A stretch of DNA of 64,000 nt from Tindallia sp. MSAO_Bac2 (GCA_003838145.1 QYZZ01000013.1:33460-97459), one strand, 5' to 3'. Positions 8,896 through 16,675 are shown, counted from the first letter of the stretch. Notes: generated by a model not told the origin, from the sequence alone. Translations and numbers: made by a program.

Positions 8896-9633
8896 TTATC
8901 GAACCAGTCCGTCGGTTCCGGTCATCGGGATATTTATTTCCGTGTCGTCTTCCGGCGATCTTAAGGTAAACTGAATGCTTCCCTGCTGTATGGCCAGGGC
9001 AATCCACTGGGCTTCTTCCGGTTCCACCATTACCGTAACTGTTGACGGTTCGGAACTTCCTTCGGCCGATCCTTCAATCCGGGCATTTACTGCCAGAACC
9101 GGGACGTTGGAAATAATGGTGGAAGTTACTGTTTCTCTGGATGTATCGCTGCTTCCATATTCATCGCCGGAGCTTTGGGTTTCTTCATGATCGAAAGTCA
9201 CCATCACATCCACCCGGTCATTTATTTCGATAAGCCCATGCAGTGCTGTCACCATGCCTACAGGAACGGATATGGCTCTTTTGCCTTCATCCACCTTCAC
9301 CGCAAGTCCTCCCTGCCGGTCTTCCCGATCCATCAGTTTCCGGTCAATCAGTTGTTCACCTTCATATATATCGCTTCGGGCCAGCTTTCCCACGGCTTCC
9401 TCCGCTTCCAGTACCGCACCGCTCATCACATATTCCACCGGTACTTCCACAAACTCCAGCATGGAGCTTTGAATAGTAGCTCTGGCAGGAATGTTCTGGG
9501 TTGCTGTAGCCACTTGAGTGTAGTTTCCGGATAGCTGGTAGGTTGCCTCCACATGTTGAAGATAACGGAAAGCTCCCAGAGAAGCCATGGCTCCAAATAC
9601 TATGGCAATGAGTAAAATCAGTTTGTTTTTCAA
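8896..9633 (-). CDS. cpaB: Flp pilus assembly protein CpaB/RcpC
   Basis: Protein of about 245 residues with one N-terminal membrane anchor (KLILLIAIVFGAMASLGAF) and a SAF/RcpC domain (QNIPARATIQSSMLE, then DIYEGEQLIDRKL, EGKRAISVPVGMVTALHG, INDRVDVMVTF). CpaB is thought to act in the cell envelope during Flp pilus export. The start is probably the TTG at 9633, with AAGGTG six bases upstream, as in the matching GTGTATCCATG arrangement of tadB. A GTG nine bases earlier is the alternative. Confidence 0.9.
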   Translation of the reverse strand: MKNKLILLIAIVFGAMASLGAFRYLQHVEATYQLSGNYTQVATATQNIPARATIQSSMLEFVEVPVEYVMSGAVLEAEEAVGKLARSDIYEGEQLIDRKLMDREDRQGGLAVKVDEGKRAISVPVGMVTALHGLIEINDRVDVMVTFDHEETQSSGDEYGSSDTSRETVTSTIISNVPVLAVNARIEGSAEGSSEPSTVTVMVEPEEAQWIALAIQQGSIQFTLRSPEDDTEINIPMTGTDGLVR

Positions 9634-9673
9634 CGGATACACCTTCTTCCTAATTTCATTTTTATCTTATTCT

Positions 9674-10615
9674 CTATTCAATCAGCCTGGCTTTTGCCAC
9701 ACCGTAGTAGTCCTGATTCGGGTCTGTTTCTACATAAAGGCCTTCAGGGGGAACCAGCTCAATAAAATATCCCACAACGGAGCTGTTGTTGCCCTGTCCC
9801 CGTACTTCTTTCAGAAAAAAGGCCCCAAAACCTACAATATAAACTTCGTCTCTTCCCTGTATGCTGGCAGGGTCATAGATGGGAACAATCATGACCTTGC
9901 TGCAGTCCGGATGGTGATTGTCAAAAGTACATTCAGGCGTATGCTGGCATTGATTGATCCGGTATTCCACTCCGTCTTCCGTCGGTCCGGACATATTTCC
10001 GGGTTCGGTCTCTATCCACTCACCCACCCGGACGATGCCGTCGTAACCATAGCGGATATTATTCCGATAAGATGATGCTCCTTTAAGTCCCAGAGCCAGG
10101 GCTCCGTAGTTTCCCGGGCCATAATCATCGTGAGATCCGGCTTTCAGTTCATATTCGACCCCATATTCCAGTTCCTGGTCCGGGATGCTAAAGGGAACGA
10201 TCCCACTCATTCCGCTTACAGCACCGTAGGCTGCAGTGGCATTGGCTGAAGCTGTACCTGCCGTGACGCCAAGGGCTTTTCCAAAGAAAAACTCTTTTTC
10301 CCTGCGGGCCTCAACTTTTATTTCACCGCTCCCGTTAGGAAAAGAGACAGTTATTTCATCGTCTGTTGCACCATTGAAACGGGCATATTCTTCTGCAATC
10401 TGTTTCGCCATGTTCGTATCCGGCAGTTCCCGGGCGCCTGCCAGGGCTGCTGCATCCGCCACATTAATGAGCCGGTTCTGCTCCAGTTTAAGGCCGCCGA
10501 AATCCACTACCAGGGCAGCAAAACCGATCATCACCATCAGGAATACAGCGAAAATAACCAGTACATTTCCATCTTCTTTTTGAAGGATTCGATTCCATCG
10601 CTCCAGAATGTTCAT
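9674..10615 (-). CDS. TadG-like pilus protein (Tad domain)
   Basis: One N-terminal membrane helix follows a short charged leader (GNVLVIFAVFLMVMIGFAALVVDFG), which is the TadE/TadG 'Flp pilus-assembly' signature. The next stretch, NRLINVADAAALAGARELP, is typical of TadG-like proteins. The rest, about 260 residues, is predicted to be outside the membrane. It contains a Cys/His cluster (CQHTPECTFDNHHPDCS) that could bind metal or form disulfides. The start is taken as ATG 10615 with TGAGGTG upstream; an ATG 18 bases earlier overlaps the tadE stop. Confidence 0.8.
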   Translation of the reverse strand: MNILERWNRILQKEDGNVLVIFAVFLMVMIGFAALVVDFGGLKLEQNRLINVADAAALAGARELPDTNMAKQIAEEYARFNGATDDEITVSFPNGSGEIKVEARREKEFFFGKALGVTAGTASANATAAYGAVSGMSGIVPFSIPDQELEYGVEYELKAGSHDDYGPGNYGALALGLKGASSYRNNIRYGYDGIVRVGEWIETEPGNMSGPTEDGVEYRINQCQHTPECTFDNHHPDCSKVMIVPIYDPASIQGRDEVYIVGFGAFFLKEVRGQGNNSSVVGYFIELVPPEGLYVETDPNQDYYGVAKARLIE

Positions 10616-10625
10616 TTTATACACC

Positions 10626-11042
10626 TCATTCATGTCTCATGGTGGCAGAAGCTTTTAACGGCACCGGGTTAGGTAATATATCTCCCAGCAAAGGGGTTAC
10701 CAGAGGTAAGTCGTACTGAATTTCTATCTCTACTGGAATCCCCGGTGTCCGGGCGGATTCCACCGGATAGATTTTTAGTATACTTAACTGTGTATCTGCA
10801 TTTGCCAGGGTTACGGATTCTCTGATCCGGTCTTCAATTTCTATATCCGTTCTTCCTACGGCGCCCAGCCTTGCTCCTTCACGCACTGCGCTGGTGATGT
10901 TGATATAAGAGTGAAACACCCGGCCAAACTCCACCGTTCCAAAGAGTAACAGCACAATAATTGGCAGTATCAGAGCCAACTCCACCAAAGATTGTCCCCG
11001 TCTGTTTTTTATATGTCTTAAAGATTTTAAGATTCTTTTCAC
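10626..11042 (-). CDS. tadE: TadE-like pseudopilin
   Basis: Pseudopilin of about 138 residues with the TadE signature near the N-terminus: a basic leader, RRGQSLVELALILPIIVLL, and EFGRVFHSYINITSAVREGAR. The leader would be processed by the CpaA prepilin peptidase encoded next to it. The start is likely GTG 11042, five bases after GGGGTGA; a GTG at 11051 overlaps the stop of cpaA. It is coupled to cpaA upstream and to the TadG-like gene downstream. Confidence 0.85.
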   Translation of the reverse strand: MKRILKSLRHIKNRRGQSLVELALILPIIVLLLFGTVEFGRVFHSYINITSAVREGARLGAVGRTDIEIEDRIRESVTLANADTQLSILKIYPVESARTPGIPVEIEIQYDLPLVTPLLGDILPNPVPLKASATMRHE

Positions 11043-11047
11043 TTTTA

Positions 11048-11560
11048 TCACCCCACAAGATATGCCAGTATGGTTCCCAGTGATATGGCAATGCCATACG
11101 GGAAAGAAGCAACAGCAGTTTGGTTCAGCCCTTCCAGAACCGTTCCTTTTGGGATCAGCAGAAACAGTGATGTCAGAGCAGCTCCAAAGTTTCGGAAGGT
11201 GTATCCAAGTTTTTTCCGTTTAGCCAGAATAATCAGCGCGATAATTCCGCCTATAATCGCCGTAATAAGAAAAGTCTGGAATACAAAGGCCGGACCCTTA
11301 TAAAGTCCTATGATACCCATTAGTTTTACGTCTCCGGCTCCCATACCTCCTGCTACAAAGGGAAGAATCAATAATCCCATTCCTAACAGCAGACCCAAGG
11401 CCGAACTTCCGAATCCGGAAAAACCACCGGTGATGACGTTTCCCAGGAGGCCGATGACAAAGGCCGGCAGCAAGACCTTATTATATATTTTTTGTTCTTT
11501 GACATCTGTATAAAAGCAGATGGCAATGGTAATGAGCAGTGCTCCGTCTAAAATTGTCAT
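11048..11560 (-). CDS. cpaA: Prepilin peptidase CpaA/TadV (A24 family)
   Basis: Polytopic membrane aspartic protease of 170 residues that cleaves and may methylate Flp prepilins and TadE pseudopilins. The two catalytic aspartates are visible in CFYTDVKEQKIYN (first) and in the GxGD motif of GMGAGDVKLMG (second). Five or six membrane helices are predicted. The length fits the short CpaA/TadV type without the N-terminal methylase part. The start ATG follows GGAGGAG. Confidence 0.92.
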   Translation of the reverse strand: MTILDGALLITIAICFYTDVKEQKIYNKVLLPAFVIGLLGNVITGGFSGFGSSALGLLLGMGLLILPFVAGGMGAGDVKLMGIIGLYKGPAFVFQTFLITAIIGGIIALIILAKRKKLGYTFRNFGAALTSLFLLIPKGTVLEGLNQTAVASFPYGIAISLGTILAYLVG

Positions 11561-11618
11561 TTTTTCTCCTCCACTCTAGGTAAAATGCTGGGTAAAAATG
11601 ATGTGTTTCATCTTTTTG

Positions 11619-11651
11619 TAAAAAGAGCCCTGCCATCCGTGCCGGCAGGGC
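11619..11651 (-). terminator. Rho-independent terminator or attenuator after the first Flp pilin gene
   Basis: On the minus strand the stem GCCCTGCC / GGCAGGGC with a 9-base loop is followed by TCTTTTT. It separates the pilin genes from cpaA and the machine genes. It probably gives high pilin mRNA with partial read-through to the rest. Confidence 0.8.
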
Positions 11652-11688
11652 AATAATGATTCTTTACGAATACCTTGTAAGCATCAAA

Positions 11689-11874
11689 CTATGGTGTTGG
11701 TGAATGATCTTCTGTAACGTCATCTGTGACTCTGTCAAACAGATCAGTCAATCCTCCACCCAGGGCTACCAAAGCCACCATTACCACTACCGCTACCCCA
11801 GCCAAAATCAACCCATATTCTGCCATACCCTGGCCGCTTTCGTCCTTCATCAGTTTCATCATTTTTTCCATCAT
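11689..11874 (-). CDS. flp: Flp-type pilin 1
   Basis: Major-type Flp prepilin of 61 residues. The short basic leader ends with Gly before QGMAEYGLIL, with Glu at +5 of the mature chain, as required by prepilin peptidase. A hydrophobic helix (GVAVVVMVALVALGG) and an acidic tail of about 18 residues follow. The Shine-Dalgarno AAGGAGG precedes an ATG-ATG pair. The strong terminator downstream suggests it is the most abundant product of the operon. Confidence 0.93.
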   Translation of the reverse strand: MMEKMMKLMKDESGQGMAEYGLILAGVAVVVMVALVALGGGLTDLFDRVTDDVTEDHSPTP

Positions 11875-11959
11875 TCTAAATAACCTCCTTAAAAATTTGT
11901 TTGTGTTGGATTTGTTAACTTCTCTTGTTTTCTAAATTCTGCTTTTTACCTGAACTTTC

Positions 11960-12133
11960 TTAATCCACATCGTCCAGAACCGTCGGAAGGAAATCGCTGA
12001 TGGCTTGCCCCAGAAGTCTGACCGCCGCTACAACAGCAAGAGCTACAAAACTAAGTATTAGTGCGTATTCCGTCATTCCCTGTCCGCTGTCCTCCGACAT
12101 TAATGGTTGGATAAATCTTTTTTTCGCTTCCAG
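11960..12133 (-). CDS. Flp-type pilin 2, probable non-canonical CTG start
   Basis: The frame encodes EDSGQGMTEYALILSFVALA, a clear Flp pilin core (Gly before QGMTEY, Glu at +5), then a helix and an acidic tail ending in DDVD. A normal prepilin leader (LEAKKRFIQPLMSED) is encoded only if translation starts upstream of the first ATG at 12100, which has no ribosome binding site. The only start-like codon before the in-frame stop is CTG at 12133, which has GGAGGTGA in the right place. Without it the product would be a 46-residue form with a five-residue leader. Length from CTG is 57 residues. It is the first gene of the pilus operon. Confidence 0.7.
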   Translation of the reverse strand: MEAKKRFIQPLMSEDSGQGMTEYALILSFVALAVVAAVRLLGQAISDFLPTVLDDVD

Positions 12134-12244
12134 TAGGCGTCACCTCCAGCTCTTTTCTTCTTTCGGCTTTTCTTTTTCTCTATCTTTAACCACATTATAA
12201 TGTAGAAATAGTTGCCTGCCATGAACCATCAGTCCAGTTTAAAT

Positions 12245-12278
12245 AAAAAGACAGGTCCTATTTCATCTAGGACCTGCC
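12245..12278 (-). terminator. Rho-independent terminator of the prd operon
   Basis: On the minus strand GGCAGGTCCTA, a 7-base loop and TAGGACCTGT are followed by CTTTTTATTT. It lies 37 bases after the stop of the TSUP permease gene, so it ends the proline reductase operon and separates it from the pilus operon. Confidence 0.88.
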
Positions 12279-12314
12279 TTCTTTATATATGGGACTATTA
12301 AGTTTATCTGTAAT

Positions 12315-13202
12315 TTAAGCCTGAGTTTCTGTTGCTACTTCTCCTACTGTTCCCTTGTTTGCAATTCCAGCTCTTAACATAGTTACTGCTGTGTAAAGAA
12401 TTATTCCAATTACTAACCAGGTTAAGATGTTAATTGGCAATGATGTTACCAGGTACGCTGCAATAAACACCGCAGGGATACCACCAAGGGTAAGACCCAG
12501 TGCTACTTTACCATCAAAAGCTTTGTTTTTGATGAATTTTGCACTTCCAACCGGCATCAGGTATGCGCAGGATCCCATCATGATGGGGAATGCTACCAGC
12601 GGGCTCATTCCAAGAGTGTATACCAGTGCCATACAAGGTGCATAAAGACCAATTCCAAGAGTCATCAGTGCGCCAAGGAAGAAGTTAACCACAACGCCAA
12701 TCACTAAAGTCATTCCTGAAAGACCAGTTGCTTCTCCACCACCAGGCATAATACCTACCTGACCTGCAAACATAAATCCTGCTGTAACAAATAATGCTAT
12801 ACCCATACCCATCTGAACCTTTTTCTCAGGCAGACCGGAAACGATGTCGGCTCCAAAGAAAGCTCCAGCTGCTGCTGCTAAAAGCATTGATACAAGCGTT
12901 ACTGGTTCTACTTCTACACGCTGAATAAAGATAAAAGACATAACAACTACCGGCAATGTGTGACCAACGTTCAGAGATCCTGGGATTACACGATCCTGAG
13001 CAAGTTTAGCACCTTTCACCCAGGCAGTGGTCGGTGCAAAAGATCCAATACCCAGAGTGTCGAAAAAGTTCGTTACAAATCCTACTGCAGTACGGTGAAG
13101 CCCAGGCATTCCTGATGGATCTTCTTTATAACCTTTAACCCACATAACTACGAACCATAATGTCATGACTCCGAGAACACCTAATATTACATTTGCCAAC
13201 AT
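12315..13202 (-). CDS. TSUP-family membrane permease (TauE/SafE type), last gene of the proline reductase operon
   Basis: Polytopic membrane protein of 295 residues with about eight or nine helices. Family features are the N-terminal AVGFVTNFFDTLGIGSFAP stretch and the repeated Gly-rich GLSGMTLVIGVVVNFFLGAL region in the second half. TSUP proteins move small anions such as sulfite, sulfonates or organic acids; the substrate cannot be read from the sequence. It follows prdF by 97 bases with no terminator between, and the operon terminator comes after it. Import of proline or export of 5-aminovalerate would make sense in this operon, but that is inference. Confidence 0.82.
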   Translation of the reverse strand: MLANVILGVLGVMTLWFVVMWVKGYKEDPSGMPGLHRTAVGFVTNFFDTLGIGSFAPTTAWVKGAKLAQDRVIPGSLNVGHTLPVVVMSFIFIQRVEVEPVTLVSMLLAAAAGAFFGADIVSGLPEKKVQMGMGIALFVTAGFMFAGQVGIMPGGGEATGLSGMTLVIGVVVNFFLGALMTLGIGLYAPCMALVYTLGMSPLVAFPIMMGSCAYLMPVGSAKFIKNKAFDGKVALGLTLGGIPAVFIAAYLVTSLPINILTWLVIGIILYTAVTMLRAGIANKGTVGEVATETQA

Positions 13203-13299
13203 AATAATTCCCTCCTTATTTTATCATTTCATTTATATTTGTTTTATCTGCTCTACGCTTAATTCTTGAACCATCAGGCTTTTATGATGATCCATTTCT

Positions 13300-14304
13300 T
13301 CATAGTGCAAAACCGTGCTTTAGTGGATCTTCCGGATCGATGACAAAGTGGTTAAATCCGGTGATGTATGCGCTGCCGGTGATTTCAGGGATAACAGCAT
13401 CAAATTCCCCTACTTTGGTTTTTTCAAGAATAACTCCTTTGAACATGGTTCCGGTAATGCTTTCATAAACGAAGTTTTCGCCTGCTTCCAGCTTGCCTTT
13501 CGCATGAAGCGTTGCCATTTTTGCGCTGGTGCCTGTACCGCAGGGAGACCGGTCCAACTGACCCTGTCCAAATACCACAACATTCTTATAATCTGCGTCT
13601 TCATGGGTAGGCTCATCAAATATTTCTACCAGATCTACGGTTTTAATGTGTTTTTGTTCCGGATGCTGAACTTCAATGGTGTGGTTGATGATGTCTCTTA
13701 TTTGAAGCCCCAGCTTTAGCAGTCTGTCTGACTCAGTAACTTCGACTTTCAGTCCCAGTTCTTTTGCATCGATGATTGCAAAGAAGCTGCCGCCAAAGGC
13801 GATATCCATTTTTATATCACCGATTTCCGGTACATGAATTTCAACATTTTCTTTATATAAGAAGGATGGTACATTAGTGATGGAAATTTCTTTTGCCTTG
13901 CCATCTTCTACTCTTACCTTAGCTTTAATCAAACCGGCAGGTGATTCCATCACCAGGTTTGTATATGGTTCTTCTACATGAACCATGCCGGACTGAACAG
14001 CCACACTGGCAGCACCGATGGAGCCGTGACCGCACATGTTCAGGTAACCGCCGCCATCCATGAAGATAATGCCAAAATCAGCTTCTTCATCGGTGGACGC
14101 AGTGATGATTGAACCAAACATATCGTTGTGACCTCTCGGCTCATGCATCAGGGATGTTCTTACGTAGTCCAGGTTGTTTTCCAGGTATGTTTTTTTCTCC
14201 GCCATGCAGGTTCCCGGTATTTTAGGAATTCCGCCGACAACAATTCGGGTTGGTTCGCCCATGGTATGGGAATCGATGGTGTGTATACTTCTTATAAATC
14301 TCAT
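13300..14304 (-). CDS. prdF: Proline racemase PrdF
   Basis: Cofactor-independent proline racemase of 334 residues, which supplies D-proline to the reductase. Both catalytic cysteines are present: Cys91 in MCGHGSIGA and Cys255 in RSPCGTGTSA. The family motifs DSHTMGEPTR and GHNDMFGSI are also clear. The start ATG touches the end of prdE by one base, so it is coupled. Hydroxyproline epimerases share the two-cysteine layout, but the operon context favours proline. Confidence 0.93.
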   Translation of the reverse strand: MRFIRSIHTIDSHTMGEPTRIVVGGIPKIPGTCMAEKKTYLENNLDYVRTSLMHEPRGHNDMFGSIITASTDEEADFGIIFMDGGGYLNMCGHGSIGAASVAVQSGMVHVEEPYTNLVMESPAGLIKAKVRVEDGKAKEISITNVPSFLYKENVEIHVPEIGDIKMDIAFGGSFFAIIDAKELGLKVEVTESDRLLKLGLQIRDIINHTIEVQHPEQKHIKTVDLVEIFDEPTHEDADYKNVVVFGQGQLDRSPCGTGTSAKMATLHAKGKLEAGENFVYESITGTMFKGVILEKTKVGEFDAVIPEITGSAYITGFNHFVIDPEDPLKHGFAL

Positions 14305-14771
14305 TATTTACCCTCCCTCATTTTTAGTTTCAGAAAAGCCAGCGCTTTTCTGGCGTCCAGGCTGCTCATGTTGTTTTCTCCGACGTTTTCTGTTTCAATG
14401 CCTGCTTCTGATTTATTAATATCAACAATTGCATCCATGTATTGGTTTTTCACCACGAAATTCGCCTGAGTACCGATAAAGCTCAGTCCGGTAACCGGAA
14501 TTCCCCGCTTTCCTATTTCTGCCATTGTATTTGCGTAATCAACGTGGCTGTTTCCCCAGCCGTCCACAGATACAATGGCCCCGTCCACGCGCATAGCTTC
14601 CAGCCATGCAGCTGCCCTTTTCCCAACGAAATACTTTTCATCGTTGCTTTGTGGTGTGCCGACGATGATAATGCCTGTCAGATCGATATCATCATCAGCT
14701 GCAACGACTTCCAACAGCGGGTCGCGAAAGTGATGCAACGTTGTTTCCTTTGTAGATGGTCCTACTCCCAT
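14304..14771 (-). CDS. prdE: PrdE, homologous to the C-terminal (alpha-chain) part of PrdA
   Basis: Protein of 155 residues that aligns with PrdA from just after its self-cleavage site: MGVGPSTKETTLHHFRDPLL here against CIGPASKENSRHYWREPL in PrdA. Later matches include IIVGTPQSNDEKYFVGKRAA, DGAIVSVDGWGNSHVDY and the C-terminal LDARKALAFLKLK. The position of the pyruvoyl-forming Cys is Met or Gly, so it should not form a pyruvoyl group. I choose ATG 14771, five bases after AGCAGGTGA, over an upstream GTG. Role unproven; PrdD and PrdE accompany PrdAB in Stickland clostridia. Confidence 0.85.
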   Translation of the reverse strand: MGVGPSTKETTLHHFRDPLLEVVAADDDIDLTGIIIVGTPQSNDEKYFVGKRAAAWLEAMRVDGAIVSVDGWGNSHVDYANTMAEIGKRGIPVTGLSFIGTQANFVVKNQYMDAIVDINKSEAGIETENVGENNMSSLDARKALAFLKLKMREGK

Positions 14772-14786
14772 TAAAATCACCTGCTT

Positions 14787-15548
14787 TTAAGTCATTGCCC
14801 GAAGAGCTCCATCCCGATATTCGTTGGGTGAAAGAATGATGGGAACGTTTGCCAGATCTATTATTGACCTGCCACCCTCCATCCCGGATGGTTCCTGGGG
14901 TAGTAGCTGATTGTCGTACATTGCTCCCTGACCGGCAACCTGTTTCACAATAGCAACTTTTTTACCATTGGGTTTGCTTCGGTCATAAAACTCATGTTTT
15001 TCCGTATAGGATCTGCTGTCCATTTTCTTTAGATGATTGCGTATTTCCTGAATAAACTCATCGCAGCAGCGATGCGCTTGCAGTATTGCTGTTCGGTTTG
15101 TGCCCTGTTTTTCTTTCAGGGTCACATTGAAAGAAATAATATAGTCCTGATCTGACGGTGTACCGGCTTTATTGAGAACCAGTTTGTCTTTCAGCATGCC
15201 TTCGGAGGATCCAAACTCCGCCACCTGATTTCCAGCTTCATCAACACCAGTCAGCATAACGCATACGCCTGTAAGTGTGTGAGTGGTTCCTTCACCAAGG
15301 CTTCCCAGAACTTTTGTTGAGATCGGCATAATATCCATAATGCTGTTGGTCCACCGGTCATGCTTCATGGGTTCGATTATATCCACCTGAACATCTTTTA
15401 TAAGGTCATGTTTTGATAATTTTTTGTCAAAATCAGGTATAAAAATTGATAGCTTTGGTAGTTCAATTATGGTTTTGTTGTCTGACACCACCTGGTCTAT
15501 GTGAAAGGTTTTAATGACCAGCCGGCGATATTGTTTTTCCTGTTCCAT
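14787..15548 (-). CDS. prdD: PrdD, homologous to the beta-chain part of the PrdA proprotein
   Basis: Protein of 253 residues that aligns with PrdA from about residue 183 to Thr430: KTFHIDQVV, then LGEGTTHTLTGVCVMLTG, QVAEFGSSEGMLKDKL, KKVAIVKQVAGQGAMYDNQL and VPIILSPNEYRDGALRAMT. It ends exactly at the residue that precedes the cleaved Cys in PrdA. The Ala/Pro-rich N-terminal region of PrdA is absent. prdE begins 15 bases after the stop. A strong hairpin (15577-15600) lies upstream, between prdB and prdD. Confidence 0.87.
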   Translation of the reverse strand: MEQEKQYRRLVIKTFHIDQVVSDNKTIIELPKLSIFIPDFDKKLSKHDLIKDVQVDIIEPMKHDRWTNSIMDIMPISTKVLGSLGEGTTHTLTGVCVMLTGVDEAGNQVAEFGSSEGMLKDKLVLNKAGTPSDQDYIISFNVTLKEKQGTNRTAILQAHRCCDEFIQEIRNHLKKMDSRSYTEKHEFYDRSKPNGKKVAIVKQVAGQGAMYDNQLLPQEPSGMEGGRSIIDLANVPIILSPNEYRDGALRAMT

Positions 15549-15576
15549 TCATCATCACCCTATTTGGCTGAATATT

Positions 15577-15600
15577 CCCGGTCGGTCGATACCGACCGGG
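15577..15600 (-). other. Intra-operon hairpin between prdB and prdD
   Basis: Perfect inverted repeat CCCGGTCGGT - 4 bases - ACCGACCGGG. In the transcript direction it is not followed by a U-run; the T-run is on the other side. It therefore resembles an mRNA-processing or stability element rather than a terminator. It could lower or separate prdDEF expression relative to prdAB. Confidence 0.6.
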
Positions 15601-15613
15601 ATTTTTTGATTTA

Positions 15614-16342
15614 TTATACTTTTGCGATGTACTCGTATGCCAGTGGTACAATTTTACCAGCACTTGGTATTTCGACCAGTTGTGTCAGTGAATCGATAAC
15701 AATGTTCCGTTGCATTTCCACATCGTTTGGAGCTCCGGCATTTGCTCCCATTGGTACCAGTGGAGCTACCGCTCTTGGAGTACCATTTTGTCTTACTACC
15801 GGTGGTAGTGCTGCAATGATAATTGTAGGAATCCCCGATTCCTCTATCGCTCGCTGTACAATAACAGCAGAGCGGTGACAGGTACCTCAGCCAGCGGTTA
15901 GAAGAACCGCATCAACGCCTTCTTCATGAAGCTGTCGGGCTATTTCCGGGCCTGTTTCTTCCTTAAACTTGGTCTGGTCGCCGCCGCCACCCATGAAACC
16001 GTGGTTTACGCCAGAGATCTCTTTGATAAATCCTTCTTCCGCAAGTTCACGAACCCGGTCAATGGGGAACATGCAGTTAATGTCTTTGTTGACGTCTGCA
16101 TTGTCGTAACCGCCGTGAGAAACCATCATTTCCTCTACGGGTGCGTCTCCCGGAATTACACGGAATGTAAAGTCGCCTGCCAGGTTAAACCTCTTGTCGG
16201 ACTGCATATGCACACCTGCTGCGGTTGCAAGAGCCACTTTCATGTCTTTCAGCTCTTTTGTCACCGGTGTCCAGACAGGAGGAGGGGTGATTGGTACAAA
16301 TATTTCTGACTGCAGATTTTTGACAATTGTCATATCAGCCAT
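15614..16342 (-). CDS. prdB: D-proline reductase selenoprotein subunit PrdB (in-frame UGA = selenocysteine)
   Basis: Catalytic subunit that, with PrdA, reduces D-proline to 5-aminovalerate. The frame runs 151 residues to a TGA at 15887-15889 and continues open for 90 more codons to TAA at 15614: VLLTAG-U-GTCHRSAVIVQRAIE ... ending VPLAYEYIAKV. With Sec152 the protein is 242 residues, the normal PrdB size, and Sec is followed by a conserved Cys two residues later. A hairpin suitable as a bacterial SECIS starts 12 bases after the UGA. Stop-codon-based annotation would split this gene. The start ATG follows AAGGAGGCG. Confidence 0.95.
15848..15874 (-). promoter_or_regulatory. Putative bacterial SECIS hairpin of prdB
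   Basis: On the minus strand, CGCTC-T-GCTGT pairs with ACAGCGAGCG around a 6-base loop, leaving one bulged U in the 5' arm. It starts 12 bases after the UGA, inside the coding region, where SelB-binding elements occur in bacteria. A bulged U is a known SECIS feature in Escherichia coli fdhF; the loop differs from that model. Confidence 0.6.
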
Positions 16343-16344
16343 GT

Positions 16345-16599
16345 TTACGCCTCCTTTGTTTGTTTGTTTCGCTTTTCAATATTACTTACATATGTTTCAT
16401 TGACTTCTTCGCTCAGCACTTCCACAAAGCTCATGTTCAGACCAACTTCCTGCCCCACCTTAACCGGATAGTCATTGATCAGCATCCGCATGGGGACTTT
16501 CAGGAAACCAAGCCTTCCTTTCAGATCAATGGATACGGCTCCATCTTTTACTTCAACAATTATTCCTTCAATGTAGATAATTTTGTCTCCATATTTCAT
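16345..16599 (-). CDS. Small conserved protein of proline reductase loci (CBO2463/CBO2479-type)
   Basis: Protein of 84 residues, charged and probably soluble, with no membrane segment. It begins MKYGDKIIYIEGIIVEVKDG and continues with SIDLKGRLGFLKVPMRML, so it looks like a small beta-barrel. The ATG has GAAGGTGA upstream, and the stop lies two bases before prdB. I recall similar short proteins, named for CBO2463/CBO2479 of Clostridium botulinum, beside proline reductase genes; this is from memory and not checked. Its place between prdA and prdB suggests a role in enzyme maturation or assembly, but no function is known. Confidence 0.7.
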   Translation of the reverse strand: MKYGDKIIYIEGIIVEVKDGAVSIDLKGRLGFLKVPMRMLINDYPVKVGQEVGLNMSFVEVLSEEVNETYVSNIEKRNKQTKEA

Positions 16600-16675
16600 C
16601 GTTTCACCTTCAATCTGAATATTCCTGACGGATAATTTGCCTGCTACTTATGCTGAGGATACTTTGTCTCTGCTT

